Origin: Bacteroidota bacterium
GTDB taxonomy: Bacteria > Bacteroidota > Bacteroidia > Chitinophagales > Chitinophagaceae
Assembly (NCBI GenBank): GCA_023433755.1
Contig: JAEYUA010000189.1
Span: 1-35,429 of the forward strand
DNA length: 35,429 nt
Direction of reading: 5' to 3'
A program made the translations under genes and the position numbers. The stretch's first letter is position 1. Every line of letters begins with the position of its first letter. This document shows, one piece after another, positions 1 to 8,105 of the stretch. The notes beneath the pieces were generated by a model, which had not been told where the DNA came from, ran no database searches, and saw nothing but the letters and a program-made list of their open reading frames with translations.

Positions 1-386
1 AGTTCATCGTGCTCTCAGAAAAATGAAGCCCGTCGAAGGCCGCAATAAATTTTTTCATAACGCATGTTTTAGAAATGACTCACAAACAAAGAAGATGGAT
101 CACGCCTGCAATCCTGCCCATCCTTAATGAACATTAAGCCTGGTTCCTGTTATTAAAGTTCAATTCAGTTGAGCTCCAGTACACTGACGGTGGTAGGGCT
201 GCCGGCTGATTGTCATCAAATATTGGGGGCATAATTAAAATCATTCATCAACGATCCTTGATGGCAGGTGTTCCAACTGATGACCAGCATAAAATCTACT
301 GACCATGATTAGCTGCCCTGCTGCAGGAGTGACATACATTAGTGTTATGACTGCTGACCAGTAATCATTTAAATCATTCTATTGTC
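1..386. other. Intergenic stretch with no recognised gene
   Basis: No convincing coding frame, RNA gene or strong hairpin is visible in these bases. The stretch should contain the promoter of the DUF1003 gene that starts at 387, but I could not find a clear TAnnTTTG element. The motif TGACCAG occurs twice, near 279 and near 355, which might be a regulator site; this is weak. Confidence 0.4.
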
Positions 387-950
387 ATGCCAGTTGCCGG
401 CACATTGGAATCTATCCTTGAAACAGAAAACGCTCGCCTGCAAAAGCTTAATGACATTGTTTTGAAATCAATTGAAGAGGAAAAACTGATCTCCAAAAAA
501 CTTTATGAATTTGAAGAACCAGCACCCAGGCTGTCCAGCCGCATTGCTGATGTGATGGCTAGCTTCGGAGGCAGTTGGTATTTCATCCTGTTTTTCCTGG
601 CCCTGATGCTTTTCTGGATCCTGATCAACCTCTATTGGATCAGAAGGCCATTTGATCCCTATCCTTTTGTACTGCTCAACCTGATCCTTTCAACAATTGC
701 CGCCCTGCAGGCGCCGGTAATTATGATGAGCCAGAACAGGAAAGAAGAAAAAGACAGGAAGCGGGCTGTGAATGATTATATGATCAACCTAAAAGCAGAA
801 ATTGAAGTAAGAAACCTCCAGCAGAAACTTGACCTGCTCATGGCGGAACAGATGAAAACACTTTTTGAGATCCAGGAACTACAACTGCAGATGATCGGTG
901 AAATCAATTCCCGCCTTGAAAACGGGGGAAAAATGATTACTGGCATTTAA
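387..950 (+). CDS. DUF1003 family membrane protein
   Basis: The 187-residue product matches the DUF1003 family by its central block: two membrane segments (about residues 60-82 and 93-117) linked by a polar loop rich in Pro and Asp, followed by a charged segment containing QNRKEEKDR and a helical tail likely to form a coiled coil. The family's biochemical role is unknown; members are inner-membrane proteins. The reading frame opens with a coiled-coil-like N-terminus (residues 5-40) before the membrane pair. The gene stands alone, with the YdjM-like gene about 80 bases downstream on the same strand. Family assignment comes from motif recognition; no function should be read from it. Confidence 0.85.
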   Translation: MPVAGTLESILETENARLQKLNDIVLKSIEEEKLISKKLYEFEEPAPRLSSRIADVMASFGGSWYFILFFLALMLFWILINLYWIRRPFDPYPFVLLNLILSTIAALQAPVIMMSQNRKEEKDRKRAVNDYMINLKAEIEVRNLQQKLDLLMAEQMKTLFEIQELQLQMIGEINSRLENGGKMITGI

Positions 951-1032
951 ACCTTTGCCCTGGTAAATTTTAAATTCAAACAATATAGACAGCATTACAC
1001 ATATTGTTTTAGGTGGTTGCATCGGGGAAGCC

Positions 1033-1995
1033 ATGATGGGCAGAACCCTTGGAAAAAAAGCAATATTAGCAGGTGCAATAGCCCAATGGTTACCTGATGC
1101 AGATGTATTGGCATCGCTCTGGCTGGAGCCTGCCCCCAACCTGCTGGCACACCGGGGTATTACCCATTCTTTGTTCTTTGTGATCCTGGTTTCCATTCTT
1201 AGTGGATTGATCGTACTATTCAATCGCAAAACAAGCGGGCCCAATGCAGCAAGGTGGTGGCTCTTTTTGCTGGTCCAGACGGGAAGCCATGTATTCCTTG
1301 ATCTTTTCAATAATTATGGAGTGGGTCTTTGGGAACCCTTCCACCATGACCGTTTTTCTTTTAATGCATTGTATGTGGCAGATCCTTTTTTCACCATCGG
1401 ACCACTGACAGGTTTTCTTGTACTGCTGTTTTCCAAAAAAATCACGGGCAGGGCAGCCTGGTGGAAAGCTGCACTGATCCTGCCCCTGCTTTATCTAAGC
1501 CTAAGCCTGGTAAATAAATGGAAAGTGAACCAAGATTTGAAACAGGCCATCCCTGCTCAAAATGTAGCAGGCCAGTCTTTCATTAGCACACCCTCACCTT
1601 TCAATAATTTGCTCTGGTACTTTATCGTAAAAACCGATTCCGGGTTTTATACGGGCTACAGGTCGGTTTTTGACAACAGCAAGCGCCTGTATATGGTTTA
1701 CACGCCCAGGTATGAGCATTTGCTTGAAAACGCAGTGGATGAAAAAGAGGTTGAATTACTGAAAAGATTTTCCCAGGGATATTTTACTGCTGAATACTGG
1801 GGAGATACACTGGTGATGAATGACCTGCGCTTCGGAAAAATTATAGGCTGGCAAAAACCTGGAGAAAATTTTGTCTTTCATTATTTTTTGGCTCCCGATG
1901 GAGCATCCAACAAACTGGTAGTACAAAGAGGAAGGCTGGCCAAATGGAATCATGAAACTCTTCCTGCGCTGGCCAGGAAAATCCTGGTTAGGTGA
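1033..1995 (+). CDS. YdjM/DUF457-type membrane-bound metal-dependent hydrolase
   Basis: This is a multipass inner-membrane protein of the YdjM/DUF457 family, whose members are annotated as putative metal-dependent hydrolases. Visible signs are QWLPDADVLAS and the HRGITHS motif (His and Asp are putative metal ligands) near residues 19-50, then about four hydrophobic segments up to residue 160 and a soluble C-terminal part. The given start at 1033 is the first in-frame ATG, but translation of 985-1032 reads I-DSITHIVLGGCIGEA, which is the conserved family N-terminus with its own Thr-His pair. The consensus Met falls on an ATA codon at 985. The protein therefore probably starts at 985 with a non-canonical codon, or the gene has lost its start. 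The substrate is unknown. Confidence 0.8.
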   Translation: MMGRTLGKKAILAGAIAQWLPDADVLASLWLEPAPNLLAHRGITHSLFFVILVSILSGLIVLFNRKTSGPNAARWWLFLLVQTGSHVFLDLFNNYGVGLWEPFHHDRFSFNALYVADPFFTIGPLTGFLVLLFSKKITGRAAWWKAALILPLLYLSLSLVNKWKVNQDLKQAIPAQNVAGQSFISTPSPFNNLLWYFIVKTDSGFYTGYRSVFDNSKRLYMVYTPRYEHLLENAVDEKEVELLKRFSQGYFTAEYWGDTLVMNDLRFGKIIGWQKPGENFVFHYFLAPDGASNKLVVQRGRLAKWNHETLPALARKILVR

Positions 1996-2084
1996 AACTG
2001 TATGATGTGCATCACTGACCTGAATGACAGCCCTCATCAACAAAGACCGGGATTACTTATAATTTTTCAATAAAATAAATCACA

Positions 2085-2252
2085 ATGATCAACATTGCAA
2101 GCGCTGGTACACATCATGACTGGCGGCAATATGCCATCTGGCTTGCAACCCTGGCAGTTGCTGCATTATCCTGGAGCTTCTTAAAGGATTTCATTGCATT
2201 TGTTTTTGGGAAACTGCACGACCTGTTCATGAGGCAGGAATGGTGTCAATGA
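2085..2252 (+). CDS. Small membrane protein leading the Mla operon
   Basis: An ATG at 2085 opens a 55-codon frame ending in TGA at 2250-2252. The peptide begins with a polar 15-residue stretch and has one hydrophobic segment of about 25 residues (17-41) rich in Ala, Leu, Val, Trp and Phe, then a short charged tail (RQEW). This fits a single-pass membrane peptide. It ends 15 bases before the permease gene and runs in the same direction, so it is probably the first gene of that operon. I do not recognise a family. It could be an accessory subunit of the lipid transporter, or simply an uncharacterised small ORF. Confidence 0.5.
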   Translation: MINIASAGTHHDWRQYAIWLATLAVAALSWSFLKDFIAFVFGKLHDLFMRQEWCQ

Positions 2253-2267
2253 TTTGGCTGGATATAA

Positions 2268-3050
2268 ATGAGATCTTTTATGACGGCACAGGACCATTGG
2301 AAATCTTATCTGACAGAAGCCGGCGGCATAGCTGCGTTCACGGGCCGGTTCTTCACGCAGTTCTTCAGGCCGCGGTATGAATTTAAAGAACTGGTTAAAC
2401 AATGTTACCAGATCGGTTACCAGTCCTTTCCCCTGATTGGTCTAACCGGTTTTATTATGGGACTGGTACTGACCATCCAGTTACGCCCTTCACTGATTGA
2501 ATATGGTGTTGAATCACAACTTCCCTATATGATCTCCATTGCCGTGATCAGGGAACTGGGGCCGGTAATCATTGCCCTGATTTTTGCAGGGAAAATAGGA
2601 AGCAGCATCGGCGCTGAACTCGGATCGATGCGGGTAACAGAACAAATTGATGCCATGGAAGTATCGGGCACCAACCCATTCAAATACCTGGTAGTTACAA
2701 AAGTGATGGCAGCCACCCTCATGCTTCCTGTTCTTGTTTTACTTGCTGACGCCATTGCACTCTATGGCTCCTACATTGGCGTTAACATCCGTAATGTTAC
2801 CAGTTTCAGCCTTTTTTATCACCAGGCAATTGACGCGCTGAGTTTCAGTGATGTGATCCCGGCATTTATCAAAACATTTTTCTTTGGTTTTGCGGTGGGC
2901 ATGATCGGATGTTATAAAGGCTATCATTCTTCCAAGGGTACCGAAGGCGTTGGCAGGTCAGCCAATTCCGCTGTTGTGGTATCCTCCATTATGATCTTTG
3001 TAATTGACCTGATTGCCGTACAGATCACAGATTTATTAAACCTAAACTGA
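2268..3050 (+). CDS. mlaE: MlaE-type ABC transporter permease
   Basis: This 260-residue inner-membrane permease belongs to the MlaE/YrbE/TGD1 family, which works with an MCE protein and an ATPase to move phospholipids between the inner and outer membranes. Diagnostic blocks are the hydrophobic GFIMGLVLTIQ segment (about residues 64-74), IRELGPVIIALIFAGKIGS (about 93-111) and ELGSMRVTEQIDAMEV (about 116-131), which is the conserved coupling helix of the family. Five or so hydrophobic segments cover residues 50-255. Its stop codon overlaps the start of the ATPase gene by one base (TGATG), so translation is probably coupled. An ATG five codons in (2280) is an alternative start. Confidence 0.95.
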   Translation: MRSFMTAQDHWKSYLTEAGGIAAFTGRFFTQFFRPRYEFKELVKQCYQIGYQSFPLIGLTGFIMGLVLTIQLRPSLIEYGVESQLPYMISIAVIRELGPVIIALIFAGKIGSSIGAELGSMRVTEQIDAMEVSGTNPFKYLVVTKVMAATLMLPVLVLLADAIALYGSYIGVNIRNVTSFSLFYHQAIDALSFSDVIPAFIKTFFFGFAVGMIGCYKGYHSSKGTEGVGRSANSAVVVSSIMIFVIDLIAVQITDLLNLN

Positions 3051-3814
3051 TGCCAGGCCAAGCAAACATAAAAGACCAGGCCATCAACGAAAGGATCATC
3101 CACATTTCAGGTTTGAGAAAAGCGTTTGGAAACAACCTGGTGTTAAATAACCTCGGGCTCCATCTTTCAGAAGGCGAAAACCTTGCCGTGCTGGGAAAAT
3201 CCGGCTCAGGCAAATCAGTATTGATCAAATGTATCATTGGCTTGATGGACGCTGATGAAGGTGAGATAGAAGTGCTGGGTAAACCTATTGACCAGCTCAG
3301 TAGTAATGAACTGGACCGTTTAAGGGTGGATGTGGGATTCCTGTTCCAGAGTAATGCACTGTACGATTCCATGACCGTGAAGGAAAACCTGGAATTCCCC
3401 CTTCGCAGGCACTGGATGGAAATCAGCCAGCAGGAAATGAATGAGTTGGTAGAGGAAGCGCTTTCGAATGTTGGACTACCTGAGACGATGGACATGATGC
3501 CAGTGGAACTTTCCGGTGGTATGCGAAAAAGAATAGCACTGGCACGCACCATGATCCTGAAACCAAAGATTATCCTGTATGATGAGCCAACCACGGGGCT
3601 GGACCCGGTCACGAGCAGGGAGATCAGTGAACTGATGATGGAAGTGCAGAAAAAATATAAAACTTCCTCCCTGATCATTTCACATGATATGAAATGTATC
3701 CGTCATACTGCTGACCGCATCGTGATCCTGATTGATGGAAGATGTTATGCAGAAGGGAGCTACATAGAATTGGAACAGTCGGAGGATAAAAAAATAAATC
3801 AATTCTTTCAATAA
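3050..3814 (+). CDS. mlaF: MlaF-type ABC transporter ATP-binding protein
   Basis: This is the 254-residue cytoplasmic ATPase that powers the Mla-type lipid transporter. All nucleotide-binding motifs are present: Walker A GKSGSGKS with Lys55, a Q-loop (FLFQSNALYDSMTV), the ABC signature LSGGMRKRIALART, Walker B IILYDEPTTGLDP with the catalytic Glu, and the switch His in ISHDM. The FQSNALYDSMTV and ELSGGMRKR forms are typical of the MlaF subgroup. The gene overlaps both neighbours by one base (TGATG upstream, TAATG downstream), so the three transporter genes form a tight operon. Confidence 0.95.
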   Translation: MPGQANIKDQAINERIIHISGLRKAFGNNLVLNNLGLHLSEGENLAVLGKSGSGKSVLIKCIIGLMDADEGEIEVLGKPIDQLSSNELDRLRVDVGFLFQSNALYDSMTVKENLEFPLRRHWMEISQQEMNELVEEALSNVGLPETMDMMPVELSGGMRKRIALARTMILKPKIILYDEPTTGLDPVTSREISELMMEVQKKYKTSSLIISHDMKCIRHTADRIVILIDGRCYAEGSYIELEQSEDKKINQFFQ

Positions 3815-4803
3815 TGGCAAAAACTAAATACAACCTGTTCAGGCTTGGATTGTTTGTAATGGCCGGTTTGGCGGTGCTGGTGGTTCTCCTATATGTGATA
3901 GGCAAAAATCAAAATCTTTTTGGCAATACATTTACTATTAAAGCCCAGTTCAGTAATGTACACGGGTTAAGGCAGGGCAATAACATCCGGTATGGAGGAA
4001 TCGATATCGGTACAGTAAAATCAATCCAAATCCTTAACGATACAACTATCGAAGCCGTTTTGCTGATCCAGTCGCATACCCGGAAATTTATTCACAAAAA
4101 CGCAGTGCTAACAATCAGCACAGATGGTCTGATGGGCAATAAACTGGTGAACATCGAACCAGCTCCGGGTGAATCAGCATTAGTAGAAGAAGGCGATACC
4201 CTGTACAGCCTAAAGGCTGCTGACACCGATGAGATGCTGCAGGTTCTCAGCAAAACCAACCAGGATGTTGCGCTTATAGCCAGCGGACTTAAAGAAACTG
4301 TTCAACGGCTCAATCAACCAAACACTTTGTGGTCACTGATGGAAGACCCTACCCTGCCACAGGAAGTAAAAATTTCTTTGCGATCCATCAGGCAGTCATC
4401 TCAAAATATTCAAAGGATGACTGTTGACCTGCAACAGGTGATTGCCGGGCTGTCGGAAGGTAAAGGCACCGTAGCCACATTGCTCAACGATACCACGCTG
4501 ATGCCCGAATTGAAAGAAGTTGTTCATAACCTAAAGGCCACAGGCATAAAAGTGGAATCCATTTCTACACAAGCATCACAACTTATCAACGACCTGCAGC
4601 AGCAGGTGGCAACCGGCAAAGGTCCCCTCCCTGCCCTGCTGAAAGACGAGCGTATGAGCCTGCAACTGGGCCGGATACTTGAACAGGTACATGAAGCTTC
4701 TCAAAACCTGAATCAGAATATGGAAGCCCTCCAGCATAGTTTCCTGCTCAGGGGATATTTCAAAAAACTTGAAAAACAAAAATCAGCCACACATGATCAA
4801 TGA
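3814..4803 (+). CDS. mlaD: MlaD/MCE-domain substrate-binding protein
   Basis: This 329-residue protein is the MCE subunit of the transporter. It has one N-terminal membrane anchor (about residues 10-30) and an MCE domain (about 38-118) with the typical blocks FSNVHGLRQGNNIRYGGIDI and STDGLMGNKLVNI. The C-terminal 200 residues are predicted helices and coiled coil (many Gln, Leu, Asn), which in this family build a hexameric ring or needle that carries lipid across the periplasm. It is the last gene of the mlaEFD operon. No MlaB or MlaC homologue lies next to it, which is common outside Proteobacteria. Confidence 0.93.
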   Translation: MAKTKYNLFRLGLFVMAGLAVLVVLLYVIGKNQNLFGNTFTIKAQFSNVHGLRQGNNIRYGGIDIGTVKSIQILNDTTIEAVLLIQSHTRKFIHKNAVLTISTDGLMGNKLVNIEPAPGESALVEEGDTLYSLKAADTDEMLQVLSKTNQDVALIASGLKETVQRLNQPNTLWSLMEDPTLPQEVKISLRSIRQSSQNIQRMTVDLQQVIAGLSEGKGTVATLLNDTTLMPELKEVVHNLKATGIKVESISTQASQLINDLQQQVATGKGPLPALLKDERMSLQLGRILEQVHEASQNLNQNMEALQHSFLLRGYFKKLEKQKSATHDQ

Positions 4804-4818
4804 GCGCTGCTGATCCTT

Positions 4819-5409
4819 TTATTGATGAAACTTTTTGATATTCAGTTCACCGCGGACCCAGTATAATCCTTTCACATTAACTTTCCAGCAGGGCAGGAAA
4901 ATCACCAGGATGATCTCTTCCAGAAGTTCCAGTAAAGTAATCGCCGCGGCACAATAAAAAACAGTAACCGGCGCCGGGGAAATCCAGAAAAATAGAATCA
5001 AAAAACTTCCCTGGAGTATGGCCGCCAGTTTGGCGAGGTAAGTATGGTAGCTGGTAAATCTACCAAACCTGTACAGGGCTATGGAGAATTGGATGATAAC
5101 CAGTCCTGTTAGCATCATCACCAATACAAGATGCTGGATTATAAATGTGGCATCAAACACGATTACACCCAGGATGCCAGCCAAAATGGTCAGGTCATCT
5201 CCCAGTGAATCGAGTCTTGAGCCCATGGTAGATGCCACCCTGAATTTTCTTGCCAGCATTCCATCGATAGCATCAGTCAAAAAACTCAGGGGCAGGAAAA
5301 CACGGAACAGTTCCCGATTGCCCTTAATAAGCAGAACAGACAGAAACAAAAATGCAAGTACCCTGTACAATGTAAGACCGTTAACAATATACCAGGCTGC
5401 TTTTTTCAT
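4819..5409 (-). CDS. CDP-alcohol phosphatidyltransferase
   Basis: This 196-residue inner-membrane enzyme carries the full CDP-alcohol phosphatidyltransferase signature DX2DGX2ARX8GX3DX3D: Asp46, Asp49, Gly50, Ala53, Arg54, Gly63, Asp67 and Asp71. Those Asp residues bind the metal and the CDP-diacylglycerol. Several hydrophobic segments surround the motif. The family includes PgsA and PssA, and I cannot tell which alcohol is used from the sequence alone. The gene ends 15 bases from the end of mlaD on the opposite strand, so phospholipid synthesis and transport genes sit tail to tail. The start at 5409 gives a normal length. Confidence 0.9.
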   Translation of the reverse strand: MKKAAWYIVNGLTLYRVLAFLFLSVLLIKGNRELFRVFLPLSFLTDAIDGMLARKFRVASTMGSRLDSLGDDLTILAGILGVIVFDATFIIQHLVLVMMLTGLVIIQFSIALYRFGRFTSYHTYLAKLAAILQGSFLILFFWISPAPVTVFYCAAAITLLELLEEIILVIFLPCWKVNVKGLYWVRGELNIKKFHQ

Positions 5410-5544
5410 GAGACAGATAACTGCTGCCCTACCAAGCTAAGAAGAGTTTATAAAATTTTGGATGATAAAAATTAGCCTTCAACAGGGGGAGCAGCATCGT
5501 AATGCAACCGCTGCCACCAGCGCTATTCCGCTTGCAGGGAAAGC

Positions 5545-6753
5545 TTACCAGATCTTCTTATATTCTTCCTCCGTGATTTTCTGAAAGCTCATACCTGAAC
5601 TCACATCCCTTGCAGAAAGATTCAGATTGCTGACTGTTTTTCCATCCTTCTGGCGAATTTCGAGTGGAAACATATGATCAGCAGCAATCCTGATCTGATT
5701 TACTGAAGTCAGTTCTTTACCGTCAGGTGCTTTGATAAAATTGCTGTTGTATTCATGAAATGAAAATGGCATAAGGAGATAAACCTTTCCGTCGATCACC
5801 TTCCAGATACCCTTATCAGATATATCCGGTTTTTTAGCATAGCGTGGATGGTAATTCCATTCATACATTCCATTCGAATGGAATCGCAAAAAACTAAGAT
5901 GGTGCGTTAATTTATTAGTGCTGCGGTCCTCGAAAGGAATTTTACAAAACCACAATCCTACAAGAGATGGATCCAGTTCACCTTGCGTGACCATGCGTTT
6001 TTCAATAGAATCGTACTGGCGTTTTACTTCAAGAACGATTTGCCCGCGTGAAAGGGGAACGGGACCCGTTGGAGTGACAGCTTTAGTCTGCTTAACAGGA
6101 GCAGGTTTACTATATATTTTATTAAGGCTATCGATAAAATAATCAGTTTTATTTTCACTAAATACATTACCTACATTCCTGACATAATAATTATCATAAA
6201 CCTCCAGCCGATTTCCGCCGGAATAGTACCGGTCGGAATAAGTGGTACCAAATTCGTTAATGGTCTTGAGCATTTTCTCATAACCATCAGTATAATCACT
6301 ACCGCGTTGTGCTATTTGCCTCACGATGATCACATCTTTATACAACTTTCCCTCTATAACATACTCGGCATGTTTGGATAAGATATACCGCCTGTACACG
6401 CGTCCATCAATATTGCGGGCATCTTCCATCCACATAACGCCAGGCTTTTCATTTTCCTTTAATAATATCCTTGTGAAATGATAAGTAAAATATTCATCAC
6501 TGAAGCCATGATATATAGTAACAGAAAATTTCCGGGTAAGGATTCCATTCTCACAATGGTAATAATTTACCGTCTCATCATCATTCCGGATGCCCTTATA
6601 TACTTTGCCACCATAAGACCTGGTCAGATCATAATCGCACAAGGGCATGTAATTACATCCGCAATTGCCTTTATTGGAAGTTGCATTCTGCGCAGTAACC
6701 TGGACTACTGCAAAAAGCATTATTAATGGAATACAAAGCCGTTGGATCATCAT
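5545..6753 (-). CDS. Secreted protein of unknown function
   Basis: I do not recognise this family. The open frame extends upstream to 6852, but a signal peptide (MMIQRLCIPLIMLFAVVQ followed by VTAQ) starts at the double Met at 6753-6748, so the start is placed at 6753, giving about 402 residues. The mature protein begins with a Cys-containing stretch (NKGNCGCNYMPLCDY) and is rich in Tyr. A second part (about residue 275 on) has a LVGLWFCKI...FHSNGMYEWNY pattern ending in GIWKVIDGKVYLL, which resembles lipocalin-like or WD-type 'new protein minus template' domains found in Bacteroidota; that is only a resemblance. It is probably periplasmic or outer-surface. Confidence 0.7.
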   Translation of the reverse strand: MMIQRLCIPLIMLFAVVQVTAQNATSNKGNCGCNYMPLCDYDLTRSYGGKVYKGIRNDDETVNYYHCENGILTRKFSVTIYHGFSDEYFTYHFTRILLKENEKPGVMWMEDARNIDGRVYRRYILSKHAEYVIEGKLYKDVIIVRQIAQRGSDYTDGYEKMLKTINEFGTTYSDRYYSGGNRLEVYDNYYVRNVGNVFSENKTDYFIDSLNKIYSKPAPVKQTKAVTPTGPVPLSRGQIVLEVKRQYDSIEKRMVTQGELDPSLVGLWFCKIPFEDRSTNKLTHHLSFLRFHSNGMYEWNYHPRYAKKPDISDKGIWKVIDGKVYLLMPFSFHEYNSNFIKAPDGKELTSVNQIRIAADHMFPLEIRQKDGKTVSNLNLSARDVSSGMSFQKITEEEYKKIW

Positions 6754-7196
6754 ATTTAGTTTATGGTTGAATAAAAATGACCGGAACAAAAAGTTTTCAT
6801 AACCCTGGCAGTGAAAAACAAAGGGCAAACGGGTAACCGGAAGTTTATACATATGGTAAAACCGAAAAAAAACGAATCAATCAACTATCTCTTTACAACA
6901 GTTTTATTCGAACTCATAACAGTTAATTTTTAGTTCTTAAATTTAATTCTTACTTGTATACAACAACTAAACTCTGCATTAGTTTTTTTTGGAAATTATA
7001 CAACGGTGATCTACCCAAATTATTCATGGGTTCATTGAAAATCAATTATTTACAACTAACCAGTAACGTTAGCCGCCCAAAAACCCCGGTCAGGAAACTG
7101 CCGGTCTGGTCAATTTAGTTACAACCATTTGCGGTTAGATGAAGAAGCCCTGATCCAAAATAATCTCATCAGCTTCTGAAATGCATTGATAACACC
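6754..7196. other. AT-rich intergenic region
   Basis: This gap between two leftward genes should hold the promoter of the 6753 gene and the end of the 7847 gene transcript. It is clearly AT-rich from about 6850 to 7060. Near 7091-7110 the bases CCGG...CCGG form a weak inverted repeat. No coding frame with normal composition, RNA gene or strong terminator was found. Confidence 0.35.
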
Positions 7197-7847
7197 TCAT
7201 CTCAACCTTCCCAATATCTTCCCGATCAATAAAAAAGCAAATGGTGCGACCAGGGCATAACCAAGGATGCCGATATTTCTCCATTGCATATTGCCGGTTA
7301 CCACACCTGCCAGTCCCGCCAGGCTTAATACACCGCTGGTGACCATAAGTATCCTGGTAAAATTTTCCAATTGGCCTCCCCTGAATACCCTCGACGCCAG
7401 CAGGAAGGACAAGGCGAAAAACCAATCCCACGCAAGAATATCCATCGCATAAGCCACCGAAAACCACTGAAAGGAAAAGAAATAAGTAAAGCCGCTGATG
7501 TTTTCACTTTCACCTACAATATTCACTGACAGTACAATAAAATGAACAACAGATGTAATTGCTGCTGTTACGAACATCATCAAAAGCGCGGAAAGGCTGT
7601 AGATTTTATCGACTGCGGATGTAAAATAATGAACGGCCACCATGCTGAAGGCCATTAGTGGCGCAATCAGCAGGATCAATAATTCCATGATTGTGAAATA
7701 AGGATTTTTGATCGTTTCTCCAGGTTCATCAAGAGATAAAAATCCCAGCGCTGTGACGATCGCATAGATCAATCCCAACACAAAAACTGCCCTGCAGGAG
7801 AACTGGCCTGCACGGAGAAACCTGGTTCCAAACTGATCATGATACAT
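7197..7847 (-). CDS. Multipass membrane protein of unknown function
   Basis: The 216-residue product is almost entirely hydrophobic, with about six membrane segments (roughly residues 19-38, 50-72, 82-105, 122-148, 155-180 and 190-212). Short charged loops separate them. I do not recognise a catalytic motif; the spacing and composition look like the uncharacterised integral membrane proteins common in Bacteroidota. It is a single gene, divergent from the histidine kinase gene at 8106 across about 260 bases. It could be a partner or target of that kinase, but nothing in the sequence shows this. Confidence 0.7.
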   Translation of the reverse strand: MYHDQFGTRFLRAGQFSCRAVFVLGLIYAIVTALGFLSLDEPGETIKNPYFTIMELLILLIAPLMAFSMVAVHYFTSAVDKIYSLSALLMMFVTAAITSVVHFIVLSVNIVGESENISGFTYFFSFQWFSVAYAMDILAWDWFFALSFLLASRVFRGGQLENFTRILMVTSGVLSLAGLAGVVTGNMQWRNIGILGYALVAPFAFLLIGKILGRLR

Positions 7848-8105
7848 TTATCCAATCAACGGTTCCTATAAAACTAAACAGATACCGTGAACTAAAAAAT
7901 GACCTTACCAGGACTAATAATTTCTCTTTCTCCATGGAATACGGCAGGGCAGATCTGGCTGTCGCAAAAAATATTCTGACATAAACAATTCAGTTTGCGG
8001 TATTTGCAAAACGTATAGCTTAAACAGACTAAACCTATAAGATTAATTTAATACATTCGCAGGCCATAACCTTTCAGGCCCCTGTGTAATCAGATCCTGT
8101 TATCC

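Noticed and set aside
879..1310. Leftward 143-codon frame
   Set aside because: It overlaps the DUF1003 and YdjM-type genes on the other strand and has no recognisable protein features.
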